From positions 310,001-374,000 of the forward strand of contig NZ_JBEUMS010000001.1 in assembly GCF_040543805.1 (NCBI RefSeq): a stretch of 64,000 nt of DNA, given 5' to 3'. The position numbers and the translations under genes were made by a program. Shown piece by piece: positions 24,595 to 34,512 of this stretch. Within the stretch, counting starts at the first letter, position 1, and each line of letters starts with the position of its first letter. This DNA is from Arcicella rosea. GTDB lineage: Bacteria > Bacteroidota > Bacteroidia > Cytophagales > Spirosomataceae. A model generated the notes under the pieces. It did no database searches. It saw nothing but the letters and a program-made list of their open reading frames with translations, and was not told the origin of the DNA.

Positions 24595-24694
24595 TTTCAA
24601 AAATAATCATATTCAAGTAGTGGAACTGTTTTCCTTAGCCGACTAGTAAGTTAAGGAGTAAATAGTATTTTATTGATAAAAAATAGCAACTAAC

Positions 24695-25732
24695 ATGATT
24701 CAAGGTGAATTCAAGGATGATGATGAAATCATCAATTCGCTCAAGCAAAAATATACTCCTGATGAAATCAAAAAACTGTTGGATTGGTACAATGCCTTCG
24801 ACGACAATCAAGATGGAGTTGAAGAGCATACAGAACCCGAAGAAAAAATTTGGGAAATATTACAACCAAGCCTCAACAGCGAAGCATTAGAAACATCAGT
24901 AATTCCTTTGTTTAACCGCAAAGTAATTCGTTGGGCAATTACAGGCATTGCAGCCAGTTTCCTGGTATTGTTAGGCTGGTTTTGGCAGCCACAAAAAGAA
25001 AGTAATCTCCAAGAAACGATGGGTTTCAAGGAAGTTTCACAAAAAGAACGTTCGTTGTGGCAATCGTTTACCAACACAAGTAAAGCGATACATGAATTAG
25101 CCTTGCCAGATGGTAGTAAAGTTTGGCTGAATCCTTCCACCACTATTTTGTACAAGATTGTAAAAAATGCGGCAACCAGAGATGTGTATTTAGAAGGAGA
25201 AGCTTTTTTCGATGTAAAACCCAATAAAGAACAACCTTTTCATGTAAAAAACAAAGGTTTGAATGTAGTGGTTTTGGGAACAAGTTTCAATGTGGTGGCA
25301 TCTTCAAAAGATGCAAAATATGAAGTTTCGGTGGTAACGGGAAAAGTAAAAGTAAAATACCAAGACCCTGAAAATAGCGAGCGTTTCAATCAGGTAATCA
25401 TTACGCCACAACAACAAGTAGTAATTCAAAAAGAAGAGAATACTTTAGAAACACATGATTTAACCCTTGAAAAAAGTAAACACCGCCAGCTTTGGGAGCC
25501 AATCAGCATCAGTTTTGATGAAGTAGCACTTGATAAAGTATTAACCCGACTGGAAGTAGAATATGGCATGACCATCCGTACACCCAATATGAATATTCGT
25601 AAATGCACACTTTTCGCCAATTTCACCAACCAGCGTTTACCTGTGATTATGGATATTATTTGTAGTTCTATCAATGCTACATATCAAATAGAAGGCAATG
25701 AAATTACAATCATTGGCGAAGGCTGTTTGTAG
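24695..25732 (+). CDS. FecR-family anti-sigma factor
   Basis: 345 residues. It has a cytoplasmic N-terminus (~1-75), one membrane span (WAITGIAASFLVLLGWFW, ~77-94), the periplasmic FecR domain (HELALPDGSKVWLNPSTTI, VYLEGEAFFDVKPNKEQPFHV, VVVLGTSFNV) and a C-terminal DUF4974-like domain (ISISFDEVALDKVLTRLEVE). It should hold the upstream sigma factor until the STN domain of SusC contacts the periplasmic part. Confidence 0.93.
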   Translation: MIQGEFKDDDEIINSLKQKYTPDEIKKLLDWYNAFDDNQDGVEEHTEPEEKIWEILQPSLNSEALETSVIPLFNRKVIRWAITGIAASFLVLLGWFWQPQKESNLQETMGFKEVSQKERSLWQSFTNTSKAIHELALPDGSKVWLNPSTTILYKIVKNAATRDVYLEGEAFFDVKPNKEQPFHVKNKGLNVVVLGTSFNVVASSKDAKYEVSVVTGKVKVKYQDPENSERFNQVIITPQQQVVIQKEENTLETHDLTLEKSKHRQLWEPISISFDEVALDKVLTRLEVEYGMTIRTPNMNIRKCTLFANFTNQRLPVIMDIICSSINATYQIEGNEITIIGEGCL

Positions 25733-25870
25733 AAATTGTGAGTTATGAGTGACAGATTTTTAAATTAAAATAGCGATGTATAACATTTTAACTCATTTTA
25801 AAACATCCTGTTTAGCAGAGATTTAACTAAGTATTTTATTTTCAACCAATACAATTTCAATAAAAAAAGA

Positions 25871-25900
25871 GGGCTTGAAGTGTTACCAGCACCCAAGCCC
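25871..25900. repeat. Hairpin upstream of susC
   Basis: GGGCTTG at 25871-25877 pairs with CAAGCCC at 25894-25900, with an inner GTG/CAC pair. A-runs precede it; on the minus strand it would end in a T-run. It may be a leader hairpin or a minus-strand terminator. Confidence 0.5.
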
Positions 25901-25977
25901 AAAAATTACCCCAATCATTTCCTAGGTGATTTAAGAGTAATGTAGATTTCAAACACAAAATCGTACAAAGCAAATTT

Positions 25978-28900
25978 ATGGAAAAACAATTTATTAAGAC
26001 AACATTTTTCAAAATCATGAGGATGACTGTCATTCAGTTGGCCATTACTGTAGCTTTCATGGTGACATCGTATGCCAAAGAAGCCAAAGCACAGGAAGTT
26101 TTAGCCAAAACCGTGACTGTTTCTATAAAAAACAGCACGATTAAAGGTGTACTCAAAGAACTGGAGAAGGAATCGGGAGTACCTTTTGTTTTTAGTTCCA
26201 AAAACAGTATTTCGCAAGCAACGAATCTTACTTTGACGGCTACCAACGAAAGCCTGAAAAATGTATTGAGCCGTTTCTTACCTCCACTTAATATCGGCTA
26301 TAAAGTTGTGCATAATGCCATCATATTAACGCCCATGTCTGCAGTTGAGGAAAAAATAGTACTTCCCTCCTCAACAATTGAAACGTCTATGCCCAGTATC
26401 GCCGCCGACGCTACTGTTAAAGGTAAAGTGGTGGATTCAGAAACAGGTGAAACACTTCCTGGCGTAACAGTAAAAGTAAAAGGAACTACCGCTGGAACAA
26501 CGACAGACGTTAGCGGAAAATATAGTATTTCAGTAGCCAAAGGTGCCACTTTAGTTTTTTCTTTCATCGGAATGAAAACACAAGAAGTAAGCGTTGATGG
26601 TCGTACAGAAATCAATGTATCTCTTGCACCAGACAATAGCATGCTTGAAGAAGTAGCCGTAGTAAGTGATGGTTATGGTTTGGTAAAGAAAACCGACAAT
26701 ACTGGTTCGGTAGCAAGTATGTCGGCTAGAGATTTAAAAAATATTCCCATCACCAGTGCCGCACAAGCAATGACGGGTAGAATGGCTGGTGTTAGTGTAG
26801 TAACGACAGATGGTTCACCAGATGCTGATGTGGTGATTCGTGTACGTGGAGGTGGTTCACTTACACAAGATAATTCGCCTTTGTATGTGGTAGATGGTTT
26901 TATTGTAAACAGTATCAAAGATGTACCACCTTCAGATATTGAAAGCATCAACGTTTTAAAAGATGCAGCGGCTACAGCAATTTATGGCGCTCAGGCATCC
27001 AATGGTGTGGTGGTAATTACCACGAAAAAACCTCGTCCGGGTCGTACTACTGTTTCTTACAATGGTTTTATGCAATTCAAAACATTGCCTTCTGACAGAG
27101 CCTATAAAGTACTTTCTCCTTACGAATACGTTTTGGTAAACTATGAAAGAGCTAAACTAAAAACGAATGCCGATGTGAACAACATGGAGAAGTTTTTTGG
27201 AAAATATGGCGATTACGATTTGTACCAAAACAAAAAAGGAACCAACTGGCAAGACGAACTTTTCGGTTCTCCACGTACTACTCAATCGCATAATTTAAGT
27301 ATTAGTGGTGGTAACGAAAACACAACAATGAGCTTAAGTTTGACGAACAATACTGACCAAGGATTACTTACTGGTTCGGGATATAATCGTAATGTTATCA
27401 ACTTCAAAATCAATCAAACGATTACTAAAAAATTGAAGTTTGATGCTTCTGCTCGTATTACGAATACTATCATTGACGGTGCTGGAACTTCTGGTTCTGC
27501 ACAACTTAATATTAAAGATGCTGTTCAAACAAGACCAACAAATGGTATTGCTGATGAATTAGACATTGATTTAAGCAGTGCTGGAACGGATGATGATTTT
27601 GCTTCTTTCCTTTTGGCACTTGTTAATCCTAAAAAATTAGTATCACAAGACTGGCGTAAAAGAACTACGCAAGACTATGTTTTCAATGCTGGTCTGAGTT
27701 GGTCAATTCTTAAAGACCTTAATTTAAAATCGACGATTACAGGTTCTAAATCATTCGATAAAAACTTACGTTATTATGGTCCATTAACAGGAGAATCTTT
27801 CAATAACGGAAGTAGCTTACCTATCGGCGAGAAAACTGTAAATGAAGTAGATTCTTTCCGTTGGCTAAATACATTGGGTTATCAAATGTCTGGTTTGGGT
27901 TTGCATAAACTTGATTTCTTATTAGGACATGAAGTATATTCTTTGGGCGGTAATCAAAGTTTTATTCGTACTGAAGATTTTAGAGCATCCATTACGCCAG
28001 AAGAGCTTTTTGCCAATATGTCGTTCGGACGTACCGACCGCCAATCTACTGCTGAAGTTACTAATGTGAATCGTGTTTCTGGTTTTGGTCGTATCAATTA
28101 TCAATTCAAAGACCGTTACTTGGCTGCTATTACTTTCAGAGCTGATGCTTCAAGTAAATTCAGTGCTGAAAACCGTGTAGGTTTATTCCCTGCTTTGGCT
28201 TTAGGTTGGAAAATCTCTGAAACAAAACTCTTCAAAAACATCACTGCTTTGGATGAATTGAAACTTCGTGCAAGTTATGGTGCTACTGGTAACGACCGTA
28301 TTGATGCTACTGCAACAAAATTCTTGTTTGAAGCTACAACACTTCGTGGACCGGGTTTTGGCAATGTCGATAACGTTTATTATGCACCAACTGGAACTAC
28401 TTTATATAACCCTAATTTGGTTTGGGAAACAACTATTAATAAAAACCTTGGTTTAGATTTCGCTTTCTTCAAACAACGCTTAGTCGGAAGTATTGATTTA
28501 TACCAAAACGTAACGAAAGATTTATTACTTCAATCTGCCATTCCATCAAGTTCTGGTTTTACCAGACAATGGAACAATGTGGGTAGTACTTCAAACAAAG
28601 GTGTTGAATTAGCATTGACAGGTTATTTCATTGATAAATCTGATGTTTCATTCTCTGCAAACTTCAACTTCGGGATGAACAGAGCGAAAGTAGAAGCACT
28701 TGATGGAACGACGGAACGTTTCTTCCAATCGAACTGGGCAAGTACTGATTTACGTGACCAAGACGATTTCTACGTAAAAGTAGGTGGTACTTTAGGTGAT
28801 ATTTATGGTTACGTTACAGATGGTTATTATACCACGAATGATTTCGCAAGCTATGATGCTACCGCTAGAAGATATATCCTAAAAGAAGGAGTGATTAACT

Positions 28901-29598
28901 CTACTTCAATCACTGGAAATTCGGCTATCAGACCGGGCTTTATCAAATTAAAAGACATTAATGGCGATGGCGTAGTAAACAGCCTTGACCGTAAGGTTAT
29001 CGGAAATACACTTCCAAAAGCGCAAGGTGGTTTCGGATTTAATGGTCGTTATAAAGGATTAGACGCTTCGATATTCTTCAACTGGTCGTATGGAAATGAT
29101 GTCTATAACACTGGTAAAATTCAGTACAACCAATTCCGCCGTGTTACTTATGGAAACCTTACAGATGCCATGAGTCTTGAAAATCGCTTTACTTATTTAG
29201 ACGTTGACGGGAAATACACTGGTACTCCAGGTGAAATCGTAACTGATTTAACGCAATTGGCAGAACTAAATGCAAATAAAAACATTTGGTCGCCACTAGG
29301 TTTTAGCGATTCGCAAACATTAATCAGCGACTGGGCAGTTGAAGATGGTTCTTTCATCCGTTTAAACAACTTAAACATTGGTTACTCTTTACCAAAAAGC
29401 TGGATTTCTAAACTTGGTATGTCGCAATTTAGAGTGTATGTAACAGGTAATAACCTTTATCTCTGGACGAAATACTCTGGCTATGACCCAGAAGTAAGTA
29501 CTACCAGAAGTAGTTATTCTGGCTTAACACCTGGCGTAGATTATTCATCTTTCCCTAGAAGCCGTTCTTATACTTTTGGTGTTAACATTACTTTTTAA
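25978..29598 (+). CDS. SusC/RagA TonB-dependent transporter with STN signalling domain
   Basis: 1206 residues. It has a signal peptide (~1-39, ending AKEAKAQ); an STN domain (~46-120: VTVSIKNSTIKGVLKELEKE); a carboxypeptidase-D-like regulatory domain (~148-215: GKVVDSETGETLPGVTVKVK); a plug (~235-350, with VRVRGGGSLTQDNSPLYVVDGF); and an outer-membrane barrel ending GVNITF with a terminal aromatic residue. The STN domain relays substrate binding to FecR. The neighbouring PL10 and PL1-CE8 enzymes indicate pectin oligosaccharides as cargo. Confidence 0.95.
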   Translation: MEKQFIKTTFFKIMRMTVIQLAITVAFMVTSYAKEAKAQEVLAKTVTVSIKNSTIKGVLKELEKESGVPFVFSSKNSISQATNLTLTATNESLKNVLSRFLPPLNIGYKVVHNAIILTPMSAVEEKIVLPSSTIETSMPSIAADATVKGKVVDSETGETLPGVTVKVKGTTAGTTTDVSGKYSISVAKGATLVFSFIGMKTQEVSVDGRTEINVSLAPDNSMLEEVAVVSDGYGLVKKTDNTGSVASMSARDLKNIPITSAAQAMTGRMAGVSVVTTDGSPDADVVIRVRGGGSLTQDNSPLYVVDGFIVNSIKDVPPSDIESINVLKDAAATAIYGAQASNGVVVITTKKPRPGRTTVSYNGFMQFKTLPSDRAYKVLSPYEYVLVNYERAKLKTNADVNNMEKFFGKYGDYDLYQNKKGTNWQDELFGSPRTTQSHNLSISGGNENTTMSLSLTNNTDQGLLTGSGYNRNVINFKINQTITKKLKFDASARITNTIIDGAGTSGSAQLNIKDAVQTRPTNGIADELDIDLSSAGTDDDFASFLLALVNPKKLVSQDWRKRTTQDYVFNAGLSWSILKDLNLKSTITGSKSFDKNLRYYGPLTGESFNNGSSLPIGEKTVNEVDSFRWLNTLGYQMSGLGLHKLDFLLGHEVYSLGGNQSFIRTEDFRASITPEELFANMSFGRTDRQSTAEVTNVNRVSGFGRINYQFKDRYLAAITFRADASSKFSAENRVGLFPALALGWKISETKLFKNITALDELKLRASYGATGNDRIDATATKFLFEATTLRGPGFGNVDNVYYAPTGTTLYNPNLVWETTINKNLGLDFAFFKQRLVGSIDLYQNVTKDLLLQSAIPSSSGFTRQWNNVGSTSNKGVELALTGYFIDKSDVSFSANFNFGMNRAKVEALDGTTERFFQSNWASTDLRDQDDFYVKVGGTLGDIYGYVTDGYYTTNDFASYDATARRYILKEGVINSTSITGNSAIRPGFIKLKDINGDGVVNSLDRKVIGNTLPKAQGGFGFNGRYKGLDASIFFNWSYGNDVYNTGKIQYNQFRRVTYGNLTDAMSLENRFTYLDVDGKYTGTPGEIVTDLTQLAELNANKNIWSPLGFSDSQTLISDWAVEDGSFIRLNNLNIGYSLPKSWISKLGMSQFRVYVTGNNLYLWTKYSGYDPEVSTTRSSYSGLTPGVDYSSFPRSRSYTFGVNITF

Positions 29599-29668
29599 GT
29601 AAAGAAAGCAATCTATAATCAACATAAATATAGCTGAACGTTTAAGCGAACAGTTATTAATAATAATT

Positions 29669-31483
29669 ATGAAAAAGAAATTAGTGATTCTCGCAGCCTT
29701 GTCAATTTTTATGACATCCTGCAAAGACTTTTTAGAACCAGATTCATTATCAACTTTCGATACGAATTATATTTATTCAAACGTGGACGATGCTCGTAAA
29801 GGAGTAAATGCCATTTATGAATCTTTCGGACAAGATGCTTTCCGTTCAAGACTTTCAAATAACATGGCGGGCAATACCGACATCGAACACCAAAGTGGCT
29901 GGTCGAGTTCGGCAGACCGTTATCAAATTTGGGATTTAAGTGCCCTTGCGACCAACAGTGATTTACGTATTACGTGGAATGCCGCCTACACTGCTATTAG
30001 AAACTGTAATGTAGCCATTGAAGGCATTGAAGCCAGCGCAGCACTTAAATCTTCGGATGCTACGATTTCTAAAAAAATGTATCAAATGCTTGGTGAGGCA
30101 TACACTATGCGTGCTTATTGGTATAGTATGCTAACGTTTTATTTTGGAGATGTGCCGAATGTTCGCCTTGCACCAAAGGCTGGAAACGATTTCTTTTTAC
30201 CGAAAGAAGACCGCAATGTTATTTTGACACAGGTAATTCAAGATTTGATTGATATTGAAGGAAAAATGTCTTGGGCTGACCAAACTAGCTATGGTATCGA
30301 ACAAATAAATCGTGAATATACTCTTGGGATGATTTCTCGCTTGGCATTACAAAGAGGTGGATATTACCTTACTCCTTCTTTAGCCATGGAACGTAAATCA
30401 GATTATTTAGAGTATTATAAAATTGCGAAGGAATATGCTGAAAAATTAATTACGCTAAAAGATCGTGCTTTACCAACAGATTTCAGACAAGTATTTTTGA
30501 ATGAGTCAAAATTTGTAACGCCAGCCAATAGCGATATTTTATTTGAAGTACCATTCGCCAATGGAAATGGTGACGTAGGCTGGAACATCGGCATTACTGT
30601 TGACGGTGGAACAACTGCGGCACATAGTTATGGTTCAGGAAGTAACTATATGGCTATTCCTCCTACTTATTATTTCTCTTTTGATACGTTGGATATTCGT
30701 CGTGATGTTACTTGTGCCTTATACAAAATCAACACAAGTGGACAAGCCATTTTCGTAAACAATTCGATGAACATCGCTCAAGGCAAATGGAGTCGTTGGT
30801 TTTTAGATAAAGCTCCTGGTGCTTCAACAGCCAAAGGAACAGGTATCAACTGGCCAATGTTGCGTTACTCTGATGTTTTATTGATGTTGGCAGAAGCTGA
30901 AAACGAATTGAATGGTCCAACAGCTACTGCACAAGATGCTTTAAGAAGAGTACGTCAACGTGCTTTCGATTCAAAATATTGGCCAGAAAAAGTAACTAAT
31001 TACTTAACAAGCATTTCGGGAAGTAAACAAACATTTTTTGATGCAATCGTCAATGAAAGAGCTTGGGAATTTGGTGGTGAAATGATTCGTAAATATGAAT
31101 TGATTCGTTGGAATTTGTATGCTAAAAAATCGCAAGAACTTGTAGCAACGACTAAAGAAATGGCAGATGCAGCTTTTGCTGGTTCAGGGAAATATTCAGA
31201 ATTACCAGATTATATGTACTGGAAAAGAGATGCAAGTGGCAATTTCAAAATATTAAATCCAAGTCGTAAATACGTGGGAACACCTGATGCTACTTGGACG
31301 AGAGTGTCGTTTCTTGCCAGCTTAAAACCTACAGCAACTACTTACCAAGATTGGATTAACAAAGATTGGGAAAAATATTATAATGGTCCAGTGCCGGGAG
31401 TTGCTCGATACATTTTCCCAATTCCAGCAGAAGCCATTACAAATAGCCAAGGTAAATTAGTGAATGATGGATATCAATTTTAG
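29669..31483 (+). CDS. SusD/RagB-family glycan-binding lipoprotein
   Basis: 604 residues. The lipobox is at LSIFMTSC, with Cys at about residue 18. The SusD TPR-rich fold is recognised by AIYESFGQD, EAYTMRAYWYSMLTFYFGDV, the LRYSDVLLMLAEAENELNG helix (~410-428) and AIVNERAWEFGGEMIRKYEL. It caps the SusC barrel and binds the oligosaccharide. It follows susC after 70 bases, the standard order. Confidence 0.95.
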   Translation: MKKKLVILAALSIFMTSCKDFLEPDSLSTFDTNYIYSNVDDARKGVNAIYESFGQDAFRSRLSNNMAGNTDIEHQSGWSSSADRYQIWDLSALATNSDLRITWNAAYTAIRNCNVAIEGIEASAALKSSDATISKKMYQMLGEAYTMRAYWYSMLTFYFGDVPNVRLAPKAGNDFFLPKEDRNVILTQVIQDLIDIEGKMSWADQTSYGIEQINREYTLGMISRLALQRGGYYLTPSLAMERKSDYLEYYKIAKEYAEKLITLKDRALPTDFRQVFLNESKFVTPANSDILFEVPFANGNGDVGWNIGITVDGGTTAAHSYGSGSNYMAIPPTYYFSFDTLDIRRDVTCALYKINTSGQAIFVNNSMNIAQGKWSRWFLDKAPGASTAKGTGINWPMLRYSDVLLMLAEAENELNGPTATAQDALRRVRQRAFDSKYWPEKVTNYLTSISGSKQTFFDAIVNERAWEFGGEMIRKYELIRWNLYAKKSQELVATTKEMADAAFAGSGKYSELPDYMYWKRDASGNFKILNPSRKYVGTPDATWTRVSFLASLKPTATTYQDWINKDWEKYYNGPVPGVARYIFPIPAEAITNSQGKLVNDGYQF

Positions 31484-31573
31484 GTGAATGTATAAGTGAT
31501 GAGTTAGTGAATTTTCGATGAATGATTTACTAACTCACAATTCACTAATTCATAATTAAACAAAGAAATACTC

Positions 31574-33232
31574 ATGAATAAAACACATATAAAACAAGGT
31601 TTCGCAATTGCAATGATGAGCTTAGTGGCTTTCTTTGCTTGCAAACCTGAAGAGGAAATCACGGCTGAAACTCGTCTTTTCAGACCCGTTTTAAATAAAG
31701 AACTTTCTGCTAAAAATAATACCATCATCGTAAACATGGGAAATATCAAAGCAGCAACAGGCTATACTGTAGAAGTTAGTAGAGATACTTTCAAAACAAC
31801 TGATTATACTTTTAAAGTAGATACCAATTATGTTATTGTTGATGAAACCTTGCTGAAAGGTGAATCACTTTATTGGAATACTACTTATCAAGTACGTGCC
31901 ATCGCACATGCTGCTAAAGTAGAATTGGATAGTAAAGTGTCGGATTTAGGAAGCGTAAAAACTGAAAAATTCCCAAGTATTATGGCTACTCCTACAGCAG
32001 CCGATGTAATTGATGTCGCTGCTAGAATAAGATGGACAACAGGCGGTGTAACTGTAGCAAAAGTAAAAGTATTTGCCAAAACCGACCTTAAATTAGCTAC
32101 TCCATTAGCACAATACAATGTTTCAGAAGCTGACCAAAAAGCTGGCAGTACGATTGTTAGTAAATTAAATCCACTCACTACTTATCAATTAGCCATTTAT
32201 GCTGCTGATGGTACGATTAAAGGTTGGGATAATTTTACAACAATCAGCCGTGCGGTAGATACAAGTAGCCCGAATGTAATCGACTTATCAGAAAACGACG
32301 ACCCAACTGCATTAAATACTGCTTTGTTGAATGTAGTAGAAGGTGGAATTATCGTTTTGAAAAAAGGTGCTACTTACACCATGCCTGTTAACAATTTTGC
32401 GAAGTCTGTTACAATAACAAGTGCTTATGGCTTTGGCGAACAAAAAACGATTATTACTACTTCTGGTGGTGGAAATATCGCAACGGGTGTTACGTTAGAT
32501 TATATCCGATTCAGTAATATCGAATTTATCGGAGCGGACATCGGTGGAAGTTATATTTTCAATCCAAACATCGCTACTTTAACAACGGTGAAAGAACTTT
32601 CTTTGGATAATTGTATTGCTTCGAATATGCGTGGATTATTACGTATTAGAGGAAAATTCTTTGCTACTAATTTCATTATCAAAAACTCTATCATTCACCA
32701 AATTGGTACTTATGGCGTTTTAACGACTGATACTGATGGTGCTGGTAATGCAGCTGTTGACAATATCATCTTCCAAAAAAGTACTTTTAGTAAAATCAAT
32801 ATCTTCTTGACTTCTCGTCAAAACTCAAATTCAGTATTGATTGAAGACTGTACTTTAAGTGAAGTAGCCACCAACAGTGGTTCATTATTCAACTGGCGTG
32901 GTGCGGCTGGTTTACGTAACGTAACGAATGGTATTAAAATTTCGAATTGTATTTGGGGACATGCTTGGGATCAAGCAGGAACTGCCGTATTGGCTGTTCG
33001 TGGGAAATCTGCTGGTTTAGACCTTACCAACATTACTGTTTTGAATACTTATACAACAGGAGACTTCTCTTATGTTGCAGGGACAGAAATCTCAGGTTTG
33101 CCTTCATTTACTTATACCAAAAAAGCATCAGAACTTTGGGTAAGTCCTTATACTGGCTTAAATTTCAATTTCAAAGATACTAGCTTCCCTGGTCGTAAAG
33201 ATACTGGTGACCCTCGTTGGAGAGTAAAATAG
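31574..33232 (+). CDS. Pectin-locus surface lipoprotein (DUF4957/DUF5123-like)
   Basis: 552 residues. The lipobox LVAFFAC puts Cys at about residue 23. The N-terminal third has fibronectin-III-like strands (GYTVEVSRDTFKTTDYTFKV). From about residue 235 the sequence has the repeated short strands of a right-handed beta-helix (LDYIRFSNIEFIGADIGGSY, LDNCIASNMRGLLRI). This layout matches the DUF4957/DUF5123 lipoproteins found beside pectate lyases, where a pectin-binding or lyase-like surface role is presumed. No catalytic residues can be named. Confidence 0.75.
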   Translation: MNKTHIKQGFAIAMMSLVAFFACKPEEEITAETRLFRPVLNKELSAKNNTIIVNMGNIKAATGYTVEVSRDTFKTTDYTFKVDTNYVIVDETLLKGESLYWNTTYQVRAIAHAAKVELDSKVSDLGSVKTEKFPSIMATPTAADVIDVAARIRWTTGGVTVAKVKVFAKTDLKLATPLAQYNVSEADQKAGSTIVSKLNPLTTYQLAIYAADGTIKGWDNFTTISRAVDTSSPNVIDLSENDDPTALNTALLNVVEGGIIVLKKGATYTMPVNNFAKSVTITSAYGFGEQKTIITTSGGGNIATGVTLDYIRFSNIEFIGADIGGSYIFNPNIATLTTVKELSLDNCIASNMRGLLRIRGKFFATNFIIKNSIIHQIGTYGVLTTDTDGAGNAAVDNIIFQKSTFSKINIFLTSRQNSNSVLIEDCTLSEVATNSGSLFNWRGAAGLRNVTNGIKISNCIWGHAWDQAGTAVLAVRGKSAGLDLTNITVLNTYTTGDFSYVAGTEISGLPSFTYTKKASELWVSPYTGLNFNFKDTSFPGRKDTGDPRWRVK

Positions 33233-33263
33233 CTTATTATTGAAAATAAACAAGATTAAAATA

Positions 33264-33308
33264 TACCTCATTCCCAACGATAACCGCCATTTGAGTTGGG
33301 ATGAGGTA
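33264..33308 (+). repeat. Hairpin between lipoprotein and pectate lyase genes
   Basis: TACCTCAT-t-CCCAAC pairs with GTTGGG-ATGAGGTA around a 17-base loop. No T-run follows. It could protect the 3' end of the susCD part of the transcript or reduce read-through into the lyase gene. Confidence 0.55.
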
Positions 33309-33324
33309 ATTGAACTCAAAAATT

Positions 33325-34392
33325 ATGTCAAAAAAAACCTTCCTCTTATTAACTTGTTTGGTAAGTTTTGAAATGCTTGCCTGTAAAAGTGCTCAAATCA
33401 CGCAAAGTGTTCAGGCTAATGCTTATCCACAAGATTCTGTTGCTGAAAGAATGCTTTTGTACCAAAGAGATAATGGAGGCTGGCCTCAACCGGGTGGTGA
33501 TGCTATCAATTATAAATTAACAATTTCAGAAAGTTTACGAGCAAAATTATTGTCCGAAAAAAAGGTTTACGATACCACTATCGACGATAAAGCTACCACA
33601 AACGAAATCAATACTTTAGTAACTACCTACAAGAAAACACAAAATCCAGCCTATCTACAAGCTGCCGAAAGAGGTATCAAGTATTTGTTGGAAGCCCAAA
33701 ATAAAGCAGGTGGCTGGGGACAATTCTTCCCTGATACTTCTGGCTATCATAAGCACATTACTTATAATGATAATGCCATGATGGATGTGATGAAAGTAAT
33801 GCAAAATACTGCCGATGCCAAGAATGATTTTGAGCTTGTTTCTCCTGCATTAAGACCTTTGGCTAAAGCAGCCGTTCAAAAAGGAATTACTTGTATTTTG
33901 AATACTCAATACAAACAAAATGGCAAGTTAACGGCTTGGTGTGCACAACACGACCGTGTTACTTTACTCCCAGCTAAAGCCCGTAAATTTGAATTGCCTT
34001 CGCTAAGTGGTGCTGAAACAGTGGGTATTGTCACTTTTTTAATGGCTATTGATAATCCTTCTCCTGAAATTAAACAAGCAATAAAAGCTGCCATTAATTG
34101 GCTTGATTCAGTAAAATTAGTAGGCATCAAAATTGAAGAAGTAAAAGACCCTTCATTGCCAAAAGGTAAAGACCGTCTGGTAAAAGCAGACCCAAATTCA
34201 ACGCTTTGGGCAAGATTTTATAATTACGAAACGAATGTACCTTTCTTTACAGGCAGAGACAGCGTACCTAGAGCAACGTTAGCTGAAATTGAAAACGAAA
34301 GACGTGTTGGTTATGCTTATTATGGCATTTGGCCAGCTAAACTTTTAAGTACCGATTACCCAGCTTGGGTACAGAAATGGGATAAAAAATAA
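33325..34392 (+). CDS. PL10-family pectate lyase
   Basis: 355 residues from the ATG at 33325; a TTG five codons earlier is less likely. The lipobox FEMLAC (Cys at about 20) implies a lipoprotein. The (alpha/alpha) fold motifs of PL10 are clear: YQRDNGGWPQPGGDAINY, GGWGQFFPDTSGYHKHITYND and the active-site block WCAQHDRVTLLPAKARKFEL followed by PSLSGAE. It cleaves polygalacturonate by calcium-dependent beta-elimination. It is followed by a terminator. Confidence 0.93.
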   Translation: MSKKTFLLLTCLVSFEMLACKSAQITQSVQANAYPQDSVAERMLLYQRDNGGWPQPGGDAINYKLTISESLRAKLLSEKKVYDTTIDDKATTNEINTLVTTYKKTQNPAYLQAAERGIKYLLEAQNKAGGWGQFFPDTSGYHKHITYNDNAMMDVMKVMQNTADAKNDFELVSPALRPLAKAAVQKGITCILNTQYKQNGKLTAWCAQHDRVTLLPAKARKFELPSLSGAETVGIVTFLMAIDNPSPEIKQAIKAAINWLDSVKLVGIKIEEVKDPSLPKGKDRLVKADPNSTLWARFYNYETNVPFFTGRDSVPRATLAEIENERRVGYAYYGIWPAKLLSTDYPAWVQKWDKK

Positions 34393-34427
34393 AAATATTT
34401 TATCCAAATACCTCTATTTCAATCAAT

Positions 34428-34474
34428 TGCTTAGTTCTCTTTAATATTTTCCAAAAGGGGACTAAGCATTTTTA
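34428..34474 (+). terminator. Terminator after the PL10 gene
   Basis: TGCTTAGT pairs with ACTAAGCA, followed by TTTTT. It separates the susCD-PL10 unit from the pectate lyase-methylesterase gene. Confidence 0.7.
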
Positions 34475-34512
34475 ACCTTTTTAACGGAAAATACATTTCC
34501 TGATAAAATCCG

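Noticed and set aside
25871..25900. Rho-independent terminator between fecR and susC on the plus strand
   Set aside because: No T-run follows on the plus strand, so it was kept only as a hairpin.
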